In this document: positions 26,361-35,074 of the stretch, piece by piece
Layout of the letters: every line of letters begins with the position of its first letter
Numbering within the stretch: position 1 is the stretch's first letter
From: an uncultured Muribaculaceae bacterium
GTDB lineage: Bacteria; Bacteroidota; Bacteroidia; Bacteroidales; Muribaculaceae
DNA: 62,680 nucleotides
Direction of reading: 5' to 3'
NCBI GenBank assembly: GCA_947628305.1
Contig: CANQZG010000022.1
Location: 1-62,680, forward strand
Position numbers and translations under genes: made by a program
Notes under the pieces: generated by a model
Told to the model about the DNA's origin: nothing
Seen by the model: the letters and a program-made list of their open reading frames with translations, nothing else
Database searches by the model: none

Positions 26361-27644
26361 ATGGACAAGGAAAACATATTGCATGACCAATGGGAGCGGG
26401 AACACCTGTGGCATCCTTACACCTCCACAATCAACCCGCTCCCGACCTACAAGGTCGATTCGGCGCAAGGCGTGAGGATACGCCTCGCCGACGGACGCGA
26501 GCTAATCGACGGAATGTCATCGTGGTGGTGTGTCATCCACGGTTATAACAATCCCGACATCAACCGCGCCGCCGTAGAACAGCTGGCACGCATGTCCCAT
26601 GTTATGTTCGGCGGCCTGACCCACGAGCCGGCCATTCAACTGGGGAAAACGCTGTTGGAAATCGCCCCGAAGTCGATGCACAACATTTTCTATGCCGACT
26701 CCGGCTCGGTGGCCGTAGAGGTGGCGATGAAGATGGCAGTACAGGCAGCGATTTCACGCAGCGGCGACCATGGCAAGACCAACTTCGTGACAATACGTTC
26801 AGGCTATCACGGCGACACCTGGAACGCCATGAGTGTCTGCGACCCTGTAACCGGGATGCACGGGGCATTCGGCTCGGCACTACCCATCCGATACTTCGTC
26901 CCGCAACCACGCATACCGTTCGGGGGAGAATGGGAGCAGTCAGAGATGGAAGCACTTGAAATGACCCTCGCCGAGCATCACCGTGAAATCGCCGCCGTTA
27001 TACTTGAGCCGGTCGTGCAAGGAGCAGGAGGCATGTGGTTCTATCACCCGCAATACCTTGTAGAGACACGCCGCCTGTGCGACAAATACGGCGTATATCT
27101 CATTTTTGACGAAATCGCCACGGGATTCTGGCGCACAGGTCGTGCATTCGCCTGGGAACATGCAGGTGTAGAGCCTGATATAATGTGCCTAGGCAAAGGA
27201 CTTACCGCAGGTTACCTGACAATGAGCGCGGTACTGACGACCAAGGATGTCGCCGACACTATTTCAAAGGGAGAGGCGGGAGTGATGATGCATGGGCCCA
27301 CCTTCATGGCCAACCCTCTTGCATGCGCCATCGCCATCGAGTCATTAAAACTGTTGAACAGCTGTGACATGTCGGCAAAAGTGGCACATATCGAGACCGT
27401 ATTAAAACGTGAACTTCAACCCGCCGAATCGCTTCCACAGGTAAAAGACGTGAGGGCGCTCGGCTCAATCGGTGTAATCGAGATGAAAGAGCCTGTCGAT
27501 GTGGGTGAGTTCCAGAAACGATGTGTCGAACGCGGGATATGGGTACGCCCTTTCGGTCGCATGGTCTATGTCATGCCGCCCTATATCATCTCCGATGAAG
27601 ACCTCGTTACGCTTGTATCACAAATGATAGACTGCATCAGATGA
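26361..27644 (+). CDS. bioA: Adenosylmethionine-8-amino-7-oxononanoate aminotransferase
   Basis: 427 residues. Class III PLP aminotransferase that converts KAPA to 7,8-diaminopelargonate using SAM as amino donor. Visible are WHPYTS near the N-terminus (typical of BioA), [13 protein letters not shown], the aspartate in [13 protein letters not shown], and the PLP lysine in [14 protein letters not shown] (about residue 275). The length is normal. It overlaps bioF by an ATGA. bioD and bioGC are 15 kb away on the other strand; bioB is not in the window. Confidence 0.95.
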   Translation: MDKENILHDQWEREHLWHPYTSTINPLPTYKVDSAQGVRIRLADGRELIDGMSSWWCVIHGYNNPDINRAAVEQLARMSHVMFGGLTHEPAIQLGKTLLEIAPKSMHNIFYADSGSVAVEVAMKMAVQAAISRSGDHGKTNFVTIRSGYHGDTWNAMSVCDPVTGMHGAFGSALPIRYFVPQPRIPFGGEWEQSEMEALEMTLAEHHREIAAVILEPVVQGAGGMWFYHPQYLVETRRLCDKYGVYLIFDEIATGFWRTGRAFAWEHAGVEPDIMCLGKGLTAGYLTMSAVLTTKDVADTISKGEAGVMMHGPTFMANPLACAIAIESLKLLNSCDMSAKVAHIETVLKRELQPAESLPQVKDVRALGSIGVIEMKEPVDVGEFQKRCVERGIWVRPFGRMVYVMPPYIISDEDLVTLVSQMIDCIR

Positions 27645-28795
27645 ACTATTTTGACGACCGTCTCGCGACTTTGAAAGCCAACGGCAACCTACGTTCAATC
27701 CCCGCCGAAAACCACACTGACGACATCATCGACCTGTCGACCAATGACTACATGGGCCTCGGCACTCGACATGACCTTCAACAACGTTTTTTTGCTGACC
27801 AATACAACCGTTCCATCCCCATGACATCGTCGGCCTCAAGGCTTCTCGCCTCGTGCCAACGGGAATACAATCTACTTGAGCAACGCCTTGAGGAATTATA
27901 CAACAGACCCGCGCTTCTTTTCAACAGTGGCTATCATGTGAACACGGGACTTGTCCCCGCACTCGCCGACAAGCACACGCTCATACTCGCCGACCGCCTC
28001 GTCCACGCAAGCATTATCGACGGTATCAAGCTGTCGGGCGCGACATTCTCCCGGTTTCCCCATAATGACCTCGGACGGCTTGAACGTATGCTCGCCCGTG
28101 ACGCCCATAGATATGAACGCGTACTAATCATTGTCGAGAGCGTCTACAGCATGGACGGTGACTCCCCCGACATCGAACGGCTCATCGACCTGAAACGCGA
28201 TTTTCCGAACGTAATGCTGTATATCGACGAGGCACATGCATTCGGGGTATGCGGTCCACACGGTCTCGGCCTGTCAATGGCGTCGCCACGAAATGAATCC
28301 ATAGATGTGATTGTCGGCACCTTAGGCAAGGCCGGGGCATCGGCCGGGGCATTCTGCATCACATCAACCTCCATCAAAGATTACCTTATCAACACCGCGC
28401 GAAGCCTGATATTCTCGACCGTCATTCCGCCAATGACAGCCGCATGGAGCCGTTTCATGATTGATATCCTTGTCGAAATGGATGACGAACGGAATCACCT
28501 GTACGAAACAGGCCTAAGACTGTTCAAGGCACTTAACCCCGGGAAAAACGCGCCTATGACCACCCACATCCAACCGTTTATAATAGGCGACGCCACCCGT
28601 GCCGTCTCGCTTTCACGGGAACTTCTCGCCGATGGATTCAAGGTGCTGCCTATACGCACACCAACAGTCCCACCAGGCACTGAACGACTGCGCATCAGCC
28701 TCAACGCATCACTCGACACTACGACAATAGACCGATTCAAGACTCTGTTGCAAAATCGTAGGGACGCGCCAACGGGCACGTCCCCAAAGTGGTAG
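27641..28795 (+). CDS. bioF: 8-amino-7-oxononanoate synthase
   Basis: 384 residues. PLP enzyme that condenses pimeloyl-ACP with alanine to KAPA. Motifs are [18 protein letters not shown], the aspartate and histidine in [12 protein letters not shown], and the PLP lysine in [13 protein letters not shown] (about residue 235). The start overlaps the bioA stop. The natural protein probably ended near the [10 protein letters not shown] helix: the last 12 or so codons ([13 protein letters not shown]) lie inside a palindromic repeat element and look like an acquired tail. Confidence 0.94.
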   Translation: MNYFDDRLATLKANGNLRSIPAENHTDDIIDLSTNDYMGLGTRHDLQQRFFADQYNRSIPMTSSASRLLASCQREYNLLEQRLEELYNRPALLFNSGYHVNTGLVPALADKHTLILADRLVHASIIDGIKLSGATFSRFPHNDLGRLERMLARDAHRYERVLIIVESVYSMDGDSPDIERLIDLKRDFPNVMLYIDEAHAFGVCGPHGLGLSMASPRNESIDVIVGTLGKAGASAGAFCITSTSIKDYLINTARSLIFSTVIPPMTAAWSRFMIDILVEMDDERNHLYETGLRLFKALNPGKNAPMTTHIQPFIIGDATRAVSLSRELLADGFKVLPIRTPTVPPGTERLRISLNASLDTTTIDRFKTLLQNRRDAPTGTSPKW

Positions 28796-28873
28796 ATTAT
28801 CAATCATTTGCAATAACAGACGCGCCCGTTGGCGCGTCCCTACGATGTTTATTGCGAATTTTGCAACACCCTC
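28741..28873. repeat. Palindromic intergenic repeat, GTAGGGACGCG family, copy 2, overlapping the end of bioF
   Basis: Same plan as the copy at 19491-19643. The ends (..CTGTTGCAAAATCG and, inverted, GAGGGTGTTGCAAAATTCG) enclose two GGGACGCG..CGCGTCCC hairpins that also pair with each other. The left part encodes the last residues of BioF and its TAG stop. The right end is 7 bp from the carbonic anhydrase stop codon. Being between convergent genes, it may also terminate transcription both ways. Confidence 0.8.
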
Positions 28874-28879
28874 TTACTT

Positions 28880-29431
28880 TTAAGCAGAGGGGACAATGAC
28901 CGAGAGACGACCCGTGGCTGTATCCATGACATACCCGCCGACCTTGACATCCGCCGCCATAAGCGGATGATTGCGTATTAAATCGACTGTCCCTGCGACA
29001 GCGTCTGACGTATCGTCAAAACCATGCAACCAACCGTCGAGGTCAATTCCACAATGTCGCATAAGCGAAATATGCTCATCCGACACGCCACGCTCACGCA
29101 TCAACCGCAACATGTGGGCGGCATCCATCCCCTGGACGCCACAGTCCGTATGACCAATGACCATAATTTCATTGACCCCCAGTTCATACACCGCTACAAG
29201 TATCGACCGTATAACAGAGTCAAACGGGTTAGTCACTGTCCCACCGGCATTCTTTATCATCTTGACATCACCGCCCCGCACTCCGAGCGCAGCCGGGAGC
29301 AAATCAACAAGACGGGTATCCATACATGTGACAATCGCAATCTTTTTGTCAGGATACTTGGATGTCTCAAACTTTTTGTATCCCTCATCTCTGACAAACC
29401 TCTCATTATATTGAAGTATCTCTTCTATCAT
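28880..29431 (-). CDS. Beta-class carbonic anhydrase
   Basis: 183 residues. Interconverts CO2 and bicarbonate. The zinc ligands are visible: CMDTR (Cys, and the Asp-Arg dyad) near residue 37 and HTDCG (His, Cys) near 97. The short length and the gap-free form match the cab-type (Methanobacterium-like) beta subclass. Its ATG overlaps the stop of the upstream YD-repeat-like gene (ATGA), so the two are coupled. Confidence 0.92.
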   Translation of the reverse strand: MIEEILQYNERFVRDEGYKKFETSKYPDKKIAIVTCMDTRLVDLLPAALGVRGGDVKMIKNAGGTVTNPFDSVIRSILVAVYELGVNEIMVIGHTDCGVQGMDAAHMLRLMRERGVSDEHISLMRHCGIDLDGWLHGFDDTSDAVAGTVDLIRNHPLMAADVKVGGYVMDTATGRLSVIVPSA

Positions 29432-29982
29432 TTTTCTGTCGAATAATATGTGATGGTGCGTTTCTGTTCGATTGATTCAGGCACAGACGATGATTTTTCG
29501 GTGCGTTGCAACCAGTTGCCATGGCTGTCACGGTCGGCTGTATAAGAATAAGTGAACGATTCCGATTCCACAGGGTTGCGATAATCGCGTCTGACAACAT
29601 TCCCGTCAGAACCATAGGTATAAGTGTCAGTCCATTCCTCCTCAAGTGACGCATTAGTCGTTGATTCCACCCTCCCGTCAGATAAATAAGCAATCTCCGT
29701 TACTATGCTCTGGGGTGCGCCGTCCTCGTCCTCCTCGGTAAGTGTAAACTTGACGATACGCCCCGCCACATCCCTCTCGACGGTAAACGGTTCGTCATCC
29801 ACGACCGTAAGATTCCCATCACCGCTAAACCGATAGAAATTACTCCACTCCAATCCACCCGAATTGAAATCGACACGAACACTTTCCACCGGGCCTTTAA
29901 GCCCCATGAGGTCACGGTCTGATGCCGACATCGTCACAAGCGTAACGAGCATAACGGCCACTAATGTAATTGTCCGTTTCAT
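29428..29982 (-). CDS. Secreted protein with YD-like repeats, unknown function
   Basis: 184 residues. Signal peptide (MKRTITLVAVMLVTLVTMSA) and then a series of beta hairpins (EWSNFYRFSGDGNLTVV, DTYTYGSDGNVVRRDY, SYTADRDSHGNWLQRT) like the YD/RHS-type strand repeats seen in many small Bacteroidales exported proteins. The open frame extends 21 codons upstream, but those overlap the aspS promoter region; this ATG starts a good signal peptide. Coupled to the carbonic anhydrase gene. Confidence 0.78.
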   Translation of the reverse strand: MKRTITLVAVMLVTLVTMSASDRDLMGLKGPVESVRVDFNSGGLEWSNFYRFSGDGNLTVVDDEPFTVERDVAGRIVKFTLTEEDEDGAPQSIVTEIAYLSDGRVESTTNASLEEEWTDTYTYGSDGNVVRRDYRNPVESESFTYSYTADRDSHGNWLQRTEKSSSVPESIEQKRTITYYSTEK

Positions 29983-30009
29983 TGTGTGTTTATTGAAATC
30001 ATTTTGATG

Positions 30010-30017
30010 CAAATGTA
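30010..30017 (-). promoter_or_regulatory. -7 box TACATTTG for the YD-like gene and carbonic anhydrase
   Basis: TACATTTG on the minus strand, 27 bp before the ATG at 29982. No TTG at the usual spacing. Confidence 0.42.
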
Positions 30018-30029
30018 ATAAAGAATTTG

Positions 30030-30037
30030 TAATTTTG
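30030..30037 (+). promoter_or_regulatory. -7 box TAATTTTG of aspS
   Basis: TAATTTTG, 39 bp before the aspS ATG. A TTG lies 23 bp upstream, slightly longer than usual. It is divergent from and 12 bp away from the -7 box of the neighbouring unit. Confidence 0.5.
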
Positions 30038-30076
30038 TGGTGCAAAAATCAGCAATATCAAAATTTTAGTCCATAT

Positions 30077-31837
30077 ATGTTCAGAACCAAGACTTGCGGC
30101 GAGCTAAGATTGAGCGACGCCGGCAGCGAGGTGACACTCGCCGGATGGGTACAGCGTACACGCAAGATGGGCGGCATGACGTTTGTCGATGTCCGCGACC
30201 GTTACGGGTTGACCCAGGTAGTGTTTAACAATGACACCGACGCCACATTGTGTGAGGCGGCCAATCATCTCGGTCGCGAGTTTGTCGTGCAAATCACCGG
30301 CACGGTGGCCGAGCGTACAAGCAAAAACGCCAATCTGCCCACAGGCGACATTGAAATCATCGCCTCCGACCTCAAGATTCTCAACCGCAGCGACATCCCC
30401 CCGTTCACCATCGAGGATGACACCGACGGTGGCGATGACCTCCGCATGAAATACCGTTATCTCGACCTCCGTCGCAACTGCGTGCGTCGCAACCTTGAGT
30501 TGCGCCACAAGATGGCGTTTGAAATCCGCCGCTATCTTGATGACAAAGGATTCATCGAAGTCGAGACCCCGGTTCTAATCAAGTCGACTCCCGAAGGCGC
30601 ACGCGATTTCGTTGTGCCCTCCCGCATGAATCCGGGACAGTTCTACGCGCTGCCACAGTCTCCGCAGACATTCAAGCAGCTGTTGATGGTGAGCGGTTTC
30701 GACCGATATTTCCAGATTGTCAAATGTTTCCGCGACGAGGATTTACGCGCCGACCGTCAGCCGGAATTCACCCAGATTGACTGTGAGATGTCATTTGTCG
30801 AACAGGAGGATGTACTCAACATGTTCGAAGGTCTTGTCAAGCATATATTCAAATATGTCAAGGACATCGACTTCACTGAACCGTTCCCCCGGATGACGTG
30901 GGCCGATGCCATGCGCCTTTACGGCTCTGACAAACCCGACACCCGTTTCGGCATGGAGTTCGTTGAAATCAAGGATTTAACCGGCGGAAAAGGATTCTCG
31001 GTACTCGACGACGCCGAATATGTAGGCGCGATTGTCGCCCCCGGATGCGCCGGTTACACCCGCAAGCAACTCGACAAACTGACCGACTTCGTGAAACGTC
31101 CCCAGGTGGGAGCCAAAGGCATGATGTGGGTCAAGGTCGAGGAGGACGGCTCTATAAAGAGTTCTGTCAGCAAATTCTATACCGAGGAAGACCTCGCCAA
31201 GTGGGTCGAGCGTTGCAACGCCCATCCCGGCGACCTGATTCTGATTCTCGCAGGCCCGACGATGAAGACCCGCAAGCAACTCTGTGAACTTCGCCTCGAG
31301 ATGGGCAACCAGCTTGGGTTGCGTGACCCGCAGAAATTCTCTTGCCTATGGGTCGTTGACTTCCCGCTGTTTGAATGGGACGACGAGACACAGCGTTACT
31401 ACGCGATGCACCACCCGTTCACATCGCCCAACCCCGATGACATCGCGCTTCTCGACAGCGACACAGGCGCGGTGCGTGCCACAGCCTACGACATGGTTGT
31501 CAACGGCAATGAACTTGGCGGGGGAAGCATACGTATCCACGATGCCGCCCTACAGGACAAGATGTTCCGACTGCTCGGCCTGACCGAGGAGGACGCCCAA
31601 TACAAATTCGGCTTCCTGATGAACGCGTTCAAGTATGGCGCACCCCCTCACGGCGGTCTCGCCTTCGGGTTCGACCGATTCGTGTCAATCCTTGCCGGAC
31701 TTGATTCCATCCGCGATGTGATTGCCTTCCCCAAGAACAATTCGGGACGAGACGTGATGATTGACGCACCATCGACCATCGACGACACCCAACTTGAGGA
31801 ACTATCCATCTCACTCGTCGAGCCAAATAAAGATTAA
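30077..31837 (+). CDS. aspS: Aspartyl-tRNA synthetase
   Basis: 586 residues. Class IIb synthetase that charges tRNA-Asp. The N-terminal OB-fold anticodon domain ([23 protein letters not shown]) is followed by the catalytic core, with motif 2 [18 protein letters not shown], a GAD insertion domain (about 285-415) and motif 3 [15 protein letters not shown]. This is the bacterial-type layout. The frame extends 14 codons upstream but [11 protein letters not shown] is the normal start. The TAA stop lies in the end of a repeat element that fills the spacer to the next gene. Confidence 0.97.
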   Translation: MFRTKTCGELRLSDAGSEVTLAGWVQRTRKMGGMTFVDVRDRYGLTQVVFNNDTDATLCEAANHLGREFVVQITGTVAERTSKNANLPTGDIEIIASDLKILNRSDIPPFTIEDDTDGGDDLRMKYRYLDLRRNCVRRNLELRHKMAFEIRRYLDDKGFIEVETPVLIKSTPEGARDFVVPSRMNPGQFYALPQSPQTFKQLLMVSGFDRYFQIVKCFRDEDLRADRQPEFTQIDCEMSFVEQEDVLNMFEGLVKHIFKYVKDIDFTEPFPRMTWADAMRLYGSDKPDTRFGMEFVEIKDLTGGKGFSVLDDAEYVGAIVAPGCAGYTRKQLDKLTDFVKRPQVGAKGMMWVKVEEDGSIKSSVSKFYTEEDLAKWVERCNAHPGDLILILAGPTMKTRKQLCELRLEMGNQLGLRDPQKFSCLWVVDFPLFEWDDETQRYYAMHHPFTSPNPDDIALLDSDTGAVRATAYDMVVNGNELGGGSIRIHDAALQDKMFRLLGLTEEDAQYKFGFLMNAFKYGAPPHGGLAFGFDRFVSILAGLDSIRDVIAFPKNNSGRDVMIDAPSTIDDTQLEELSISLVEPNKD

Positions 31838-32160
31838 GAGGTTGTTTAAAAATCACTGTTAATTGGCAGCCGTGTATTTTGAGATGGATTTCGCCGGGAG
31901 TTGAGGGAGCATAGCGGGCTATGTGACTGAAACGACGGGCGAAAGACGCTCAAAAGGCTCGGGAATTAAATCAGCGGTTATCAATCGACATCCTCATTTT
32001 AATCTTAAAAATTTAATATTACATATCATCATGATGTCTCTTTTGTTAAATCGAAGTTGCCACTCGGTCACGATGCCCGCATCGCTCCCTCCTGTCAATC
32101 TGCGATTTACCTAAAGATTCATCACTGCCAATTTAACATTGATTATTAAACATCCTCTAA
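31834..32160. repeat. MITE-like element filling the aspS-nif3 spacer, with 36-bp terminal inverted repeats
   Basis: About 325 bp. The left end TTAAGAGGTTGTTTAAAAAT and the right end read inverted, TTAGAGGATGTTTAATAATC, continue into matching ATTGGCAG. Two inner hairpins face each other: GGGAG-CATAGC-GG-GCTATG-TGACTGA (31905-31929) and its variant CGATGC-GG-GCATCG on the other strand (32063-32090). The element starts inside the aspS stop codon and ends at the ATG of the next gene. It has no coding capacity. Same family as 5688-5960. Confidence 0.8.
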
Positions 32161-33257
32161 TGCCACGCATTTGTGATATAACGGGCGCGCTCGAGGAGCG
32201 CGCCCCGTTGTCTTTACAGGAGAGTTACGACAACTCCGGCTTGCAACTCGGTGATGCCAACGCCGAGTGTTCCGGCGCACTGGTGTGTGTAGATGTGACA
32301 CCTCAGGTCATTGAGGAGGCTGTATCACTCGGGTACAACCTCGTCATCTCACATCATCCGCTAATTTTCAAAGGGTTAAAACGCCTCACTGGCAAATCAT
32401 TACCCGAGCGAACAGTAATCGCGGCACTTAAAGCGGGAGTGGCCGTCTATTCATGTCACACCTGCATTGACAATGCACCCCAAGGCGTATCATGGGAAAT
32501 GGCCCAACGCCTCGGACTCGATAAAATCAGTGTCCTTGACCCACAGCCTGACAAGATGTGGAAACTGACCACATTTGTCCCTCATGCCAAGGTTGAAACT
32601 GTGCGCAACGCACTGTTCTCGGCAGGGGCGGGACATCTTGGCAACTACGACTCATGCAGTTACTCCCTGCGTGGAGAAGGCACATTCAGGGCACTCGCCG
32701 GGGCGAATCCGTTCGTAGGGGAACATGGGAAACTGCACGTAGAACCGGAAACACGTCTTGAGGTGCTTGTCCCGGACTGGTGCAAGAACACGGTTGAAAA
32801 ATCATTGCTTGCGACACACCCCTACGAGGAACCGGCATACGAATTCATGCTCACAGGCAATCTCTCAAAACTCACCGGCTCGGGAGTTATCGGTGAACTA
32901 CCGACCGAAGTGCCGGCTGAAATGTTTGCTCGGAAGGTGAAAGAAACATTCGGAAGTCCTGTCACCCGATGTTCATCACCGACAGGGAGAAACGTCAGAC
33001 GTATCGCGCTGTGCGGAGGGTCAGGCAGCTTCCTGGCCGGAAGGGCGATTGCCGCCGGAGCGGACGCATTCCTGACATCCGACACCAAATATCATGATTT
33101 CGTTGAACTCGCCGACTCTATTTTCATTGTCGACATAGGGCATTTTGAAAGCGAGGAAGTCACTAAATCGATTTTTTATCACGTAGTTAAGGAAAAATTT
33201 CCTACCTTTGCAGTTCAATACTCCCAAACCGAAAAAAATCCTATTTACTACATATAA
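32160..33257 (+). CDS. Nif3-like dinuclear metal centre protein (DUF34 / GTP cyclohydrolase I type 2-like)
   Basis: 365 residues. Two Nif3 half-domains bind a dinuclear metal site: SHHPLIFKGLK (two His), YSCHTCIDNAPQG (His and Asp) and, at the C-terminus, DIGHFESEEV (His, Glu). The middle (about 120-230) is the PII-like insert of the longer NIF3 members, including VETVRNALFSAGAGHLGNYDSC. The length fits this group. The precise reaction is not settled in the family. The ATG abuts the repeat element; a TTG seven codons earlier lies inside it. It precedes the zinc-ribbon gene by 4 bp. Confidence 0.92.
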   Translation: MPRICDITGALEERAPLSLQESYDNSGLQLGDANAECSGALVCVDVTPQVIEEAVSLGYNLVISHHPLIFKGLKRLTGKSLPERTVIAALKAGVAVYSCHTCIDNAPQGVSWEMAQRLGLDKISVLDPQPDKMWKLTTFVPHAKVETVRNALFSAGAGHLGNYDSCSYSLRGEGTFRALAGANPFVGEHGKLHVEPETRLEVLVPDWCKNTVEKSLLATHPYEEPAYEFMLTGNLSKLTGSGVIGELPTEVPAEMFARKVKETFGSPVTRCSSPTGRNVRRIALCGGSGSFLAGRAIAAGADAFLTSDTKYHDFVELADSIFIVDIGHFESEEVTKSIFYHVVKEKFPTFAVQYSQTEKNPIYYI

Positions 33258-33261
33258 CCTT

Positions 33262-34041
33262 ATGGCTAACGATAAGAGTAAAAACGAACAAGTGCTTTCA
33301 GTCGAGGAACGTCTGAAATCGCTCTATCAATTACAGACACTTCTGTCACAGATTGACAAGATACGCATCGTGCGCGGCGAACTTCCCCTTGAAGTCCACG
33401 ACCTTGAGGACGAAATCGAGGGTCTGCACACCCGCATTGACAACTACAAGGCCGAAATCGAGGAACTCCGACAGAAGTCCGTTGCCGAGAAAGAGAAAAT
33501 ACGCGAGTCACAGGCCAAGATTGAAAAATACAAGGAACAACTTGACAATGTGCGCAACAATCGTGAATTTGACCTTCTGTCCAAGGAAATAGAGTTCCAG
33601 ACACTTGAAATCGAACTTTGCGAGAAACATATCAACGACTATGCTCGCCTGATGGACAACAAGGCCGCTGACATCTCCGCGACAGAGGAAACACTGTCAG
33701 ACCGCACACACATCCTTCAGGAAAAGAAAACCGAACTTGAGGAAATCGTCTCCGAGACCAAGCAGGACGAGGAACGCATTCGCGAGCAAGCCAAGGAAAT
33801 CGAACCCCGCATCGATGCACGCACCCTCCAGGCATTCAAGCGCATCCGTAAGAACGCCCGCAACGGTCTCGGCATCGTCTATATACAGCGTAACGCCTGT
33901 GGAGGTTGCTTCAACCGCATCCCGCCGCAGAAACAGATGGAAATCAAGATGCACAAGAAAATCATCGTGTGTGAATACTGTGGCCGTATCATGATTGACC
34001 CCGCCCTCGCCGGTGTCGAGGAGGAAATACCCGCGAAGTAA
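33262..34041 (+). CDS. CT398/CdsZ-like zinc-ribbon coiled-coil protein
   Basis: 259 residues. A long antiparallel coiled coil (about 10-190, rich in Glu, Lys and Leu) is followed by a C4 zinc ribbon formed by CGGCF (about 214-217) and CEYCGR (about 237-240). This is the DUF164/zf-RING_7 family, commonly found next to Nif3-like genes, as here. A role in nucleic-acid or protein interactions is inferred in the family. The longer frame starting at 33208 overlaps the Nif3 gene; MANDKSKNEQ is the likely start. Confidence 0.9.
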   Translation: MANDKSKNEQVLSVEERLKSLYQLQTLLSQIDKIRIVRGELPLEVHDLEDEIEGLHTRIDNYKAEIEELRQKSVAEKEKIRESQAKIEKYKEQLDNVRNNREFDLLSKEIEFQTLEIELCEKHINDYARLMDNKAADISATEETLSDRTHILQEKKTELEEIVSETKQDEERIREQAKEIEPRIDARTLQAFKRIRKNARNGLGIVYIQRNACGGCFNRIPPQKQMEIKMHKKIIVCEYCGRIMIDPALAGVEEEIPAK

Positions 34042-34046
34042 TCACT

Positions 34047-35066
34047 ATGGTGAAACGATACAACAGGCGTCGCGGACTGTCAGTCCGCGACGCCTTTATC
34101 ATAATGACGGTATGCATCCTTGTCTCCTGCGGGTCGCCGACCTACCGTACCGAGGAGGGGAGCGTGTGGAACACCGTGTACCACATAACCTACAAGGCCG
34201 ACCGTGATTTAGTGGATTCAGTGCAACAGGTGATGAAACATGTCGAGATGTCATTGTCGCCGTTTAACGAGGCCTCACTTGTGTCAAGAGTCAATCGAGG
34301 AGACCTTGTGGAGGTCGATTCACTGTTTGAACGCGTGTTCACAATGTCGGTCGCCGTGAACCGGGCGAGCGGAGGTGCATTCGACCCCACCGTGGCACCC
34401 ATTGTCAATCTGTGGGGATTCGGCTATCGCAACAGTGACGGAGAACCGTCACCCGAGGCCATTGACAGTGCGATGTCTTCGGTTGGAATCAGGGATTGCC
34501 GCCTGTCAGGCGGATTTATCCTAAAAAAGACCCCGGCGACCGAGTTCAATTTCTCGGCAATCACCAAGGGAATGGGATGCGACCTCATCGGAGAGATGTT
34601 CCGACGCAACGGCATCACCGACTATATGATTGAAATTGGCGGGGAAATCGCCTTGTCGGGCACCAATCCCCGTGGCGAAAAATGGCGCATAATGATTGAC
34701 GCACCACTCGCCAACGACACTACGGTGCAGCATCAATCAATGGCCGTTATACAACCGCAACCGTTCGCAGGAATAGCGACATCGGGCAATTACCGCAACT
34801 TCCATGAGACATCATCGGGGCGTGTCGGGCACACCGTCAGTCCCCTCACAGGACGACCTGTCATGAGCGAAATCCTTAGCGTCACAGTGTTGGCATCATC
34901 GGCAATGACAGCCGATGCGCTGTCAACCGCCTGCATGGCGATGCAGCTCAATGACGCATTGAAGATGATTGAACAGTGGCCCGAGGCCGAGGCCCTGATT
35001 GTAACCGCAAGAAAAGATGGCGACTGGGAGATGCTTCGCACCTCCGGCTTCCCCGCAGCCAATTAA
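34047..35066 (+). CDS. apbE: FAD:protein FMN transferase (ApbE), lipoprotein
   Basis: 339 residues. Covalently attaches FMN to target flavoproteins such as Rnf/Nqr subunits, using FAD and Mg. The lipoprotein signal ends CILVSC. Core motifs are FDPTVAPIVNLWGFG, NFSAITKGMGCDLIGEM, the YMIEIGGEIALSGTNP block and HTVSPLTGRPVMS with the following SAMTADALSTACM (metal and FAD site). The first 20 codons are odd: a 31-bp perfect palindrome followed by TTTAT lies inside them (34065-34095), so the natural start is uncertain. It starts 5 bp after the zinc-ribbon gene. Confidence 0.92.
   Translation: MVKRYNRRRGLSVRDAFIIMTVCILVSCGSPTYRTEEGSVWNTVYHITYKADRDLVDSVQQVMKHVEMSLSPFNEASLVSRVNRGDLVEVDSLFERVFTMSVAVNRASGGAFDPTVAPIVNLWGFGYRNSDGEPSPEAIDSAMSSVGIRDCRLSGGFILKKTPATEFNFSAITKGMGCDLIGEMFRRNGITDYMIEIGGEIALSGTNPRGEKWRIMIDAPLANDTTVQHQSMAVIQPQPFAGIATSGNYRNFHETSSGRVGHTVSPLTGRPVMSEILSVTVLASSAMTADALSTACMAMQLNDALKMIEQWPEAEALIVTARKDGDWEMLRTSGFPAAN
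34065..34095. repeat. 31-bp palindrome inside the 5' end of apbE
   Basis: AGGCGTCGCGGACT (34065-34078), a 3-base loop, and the exact complement to 34095, followed by TTTATC. This is a 14-bp, very GC-rich hairpin within codons 7-17 of apbE. It looks like a REP-type palindrome or a terminator/attenuator for the nif3 and zinc-ribbon unit. Confidence 0.75.
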
Positions 35067-35074
35067 CGGTCATA

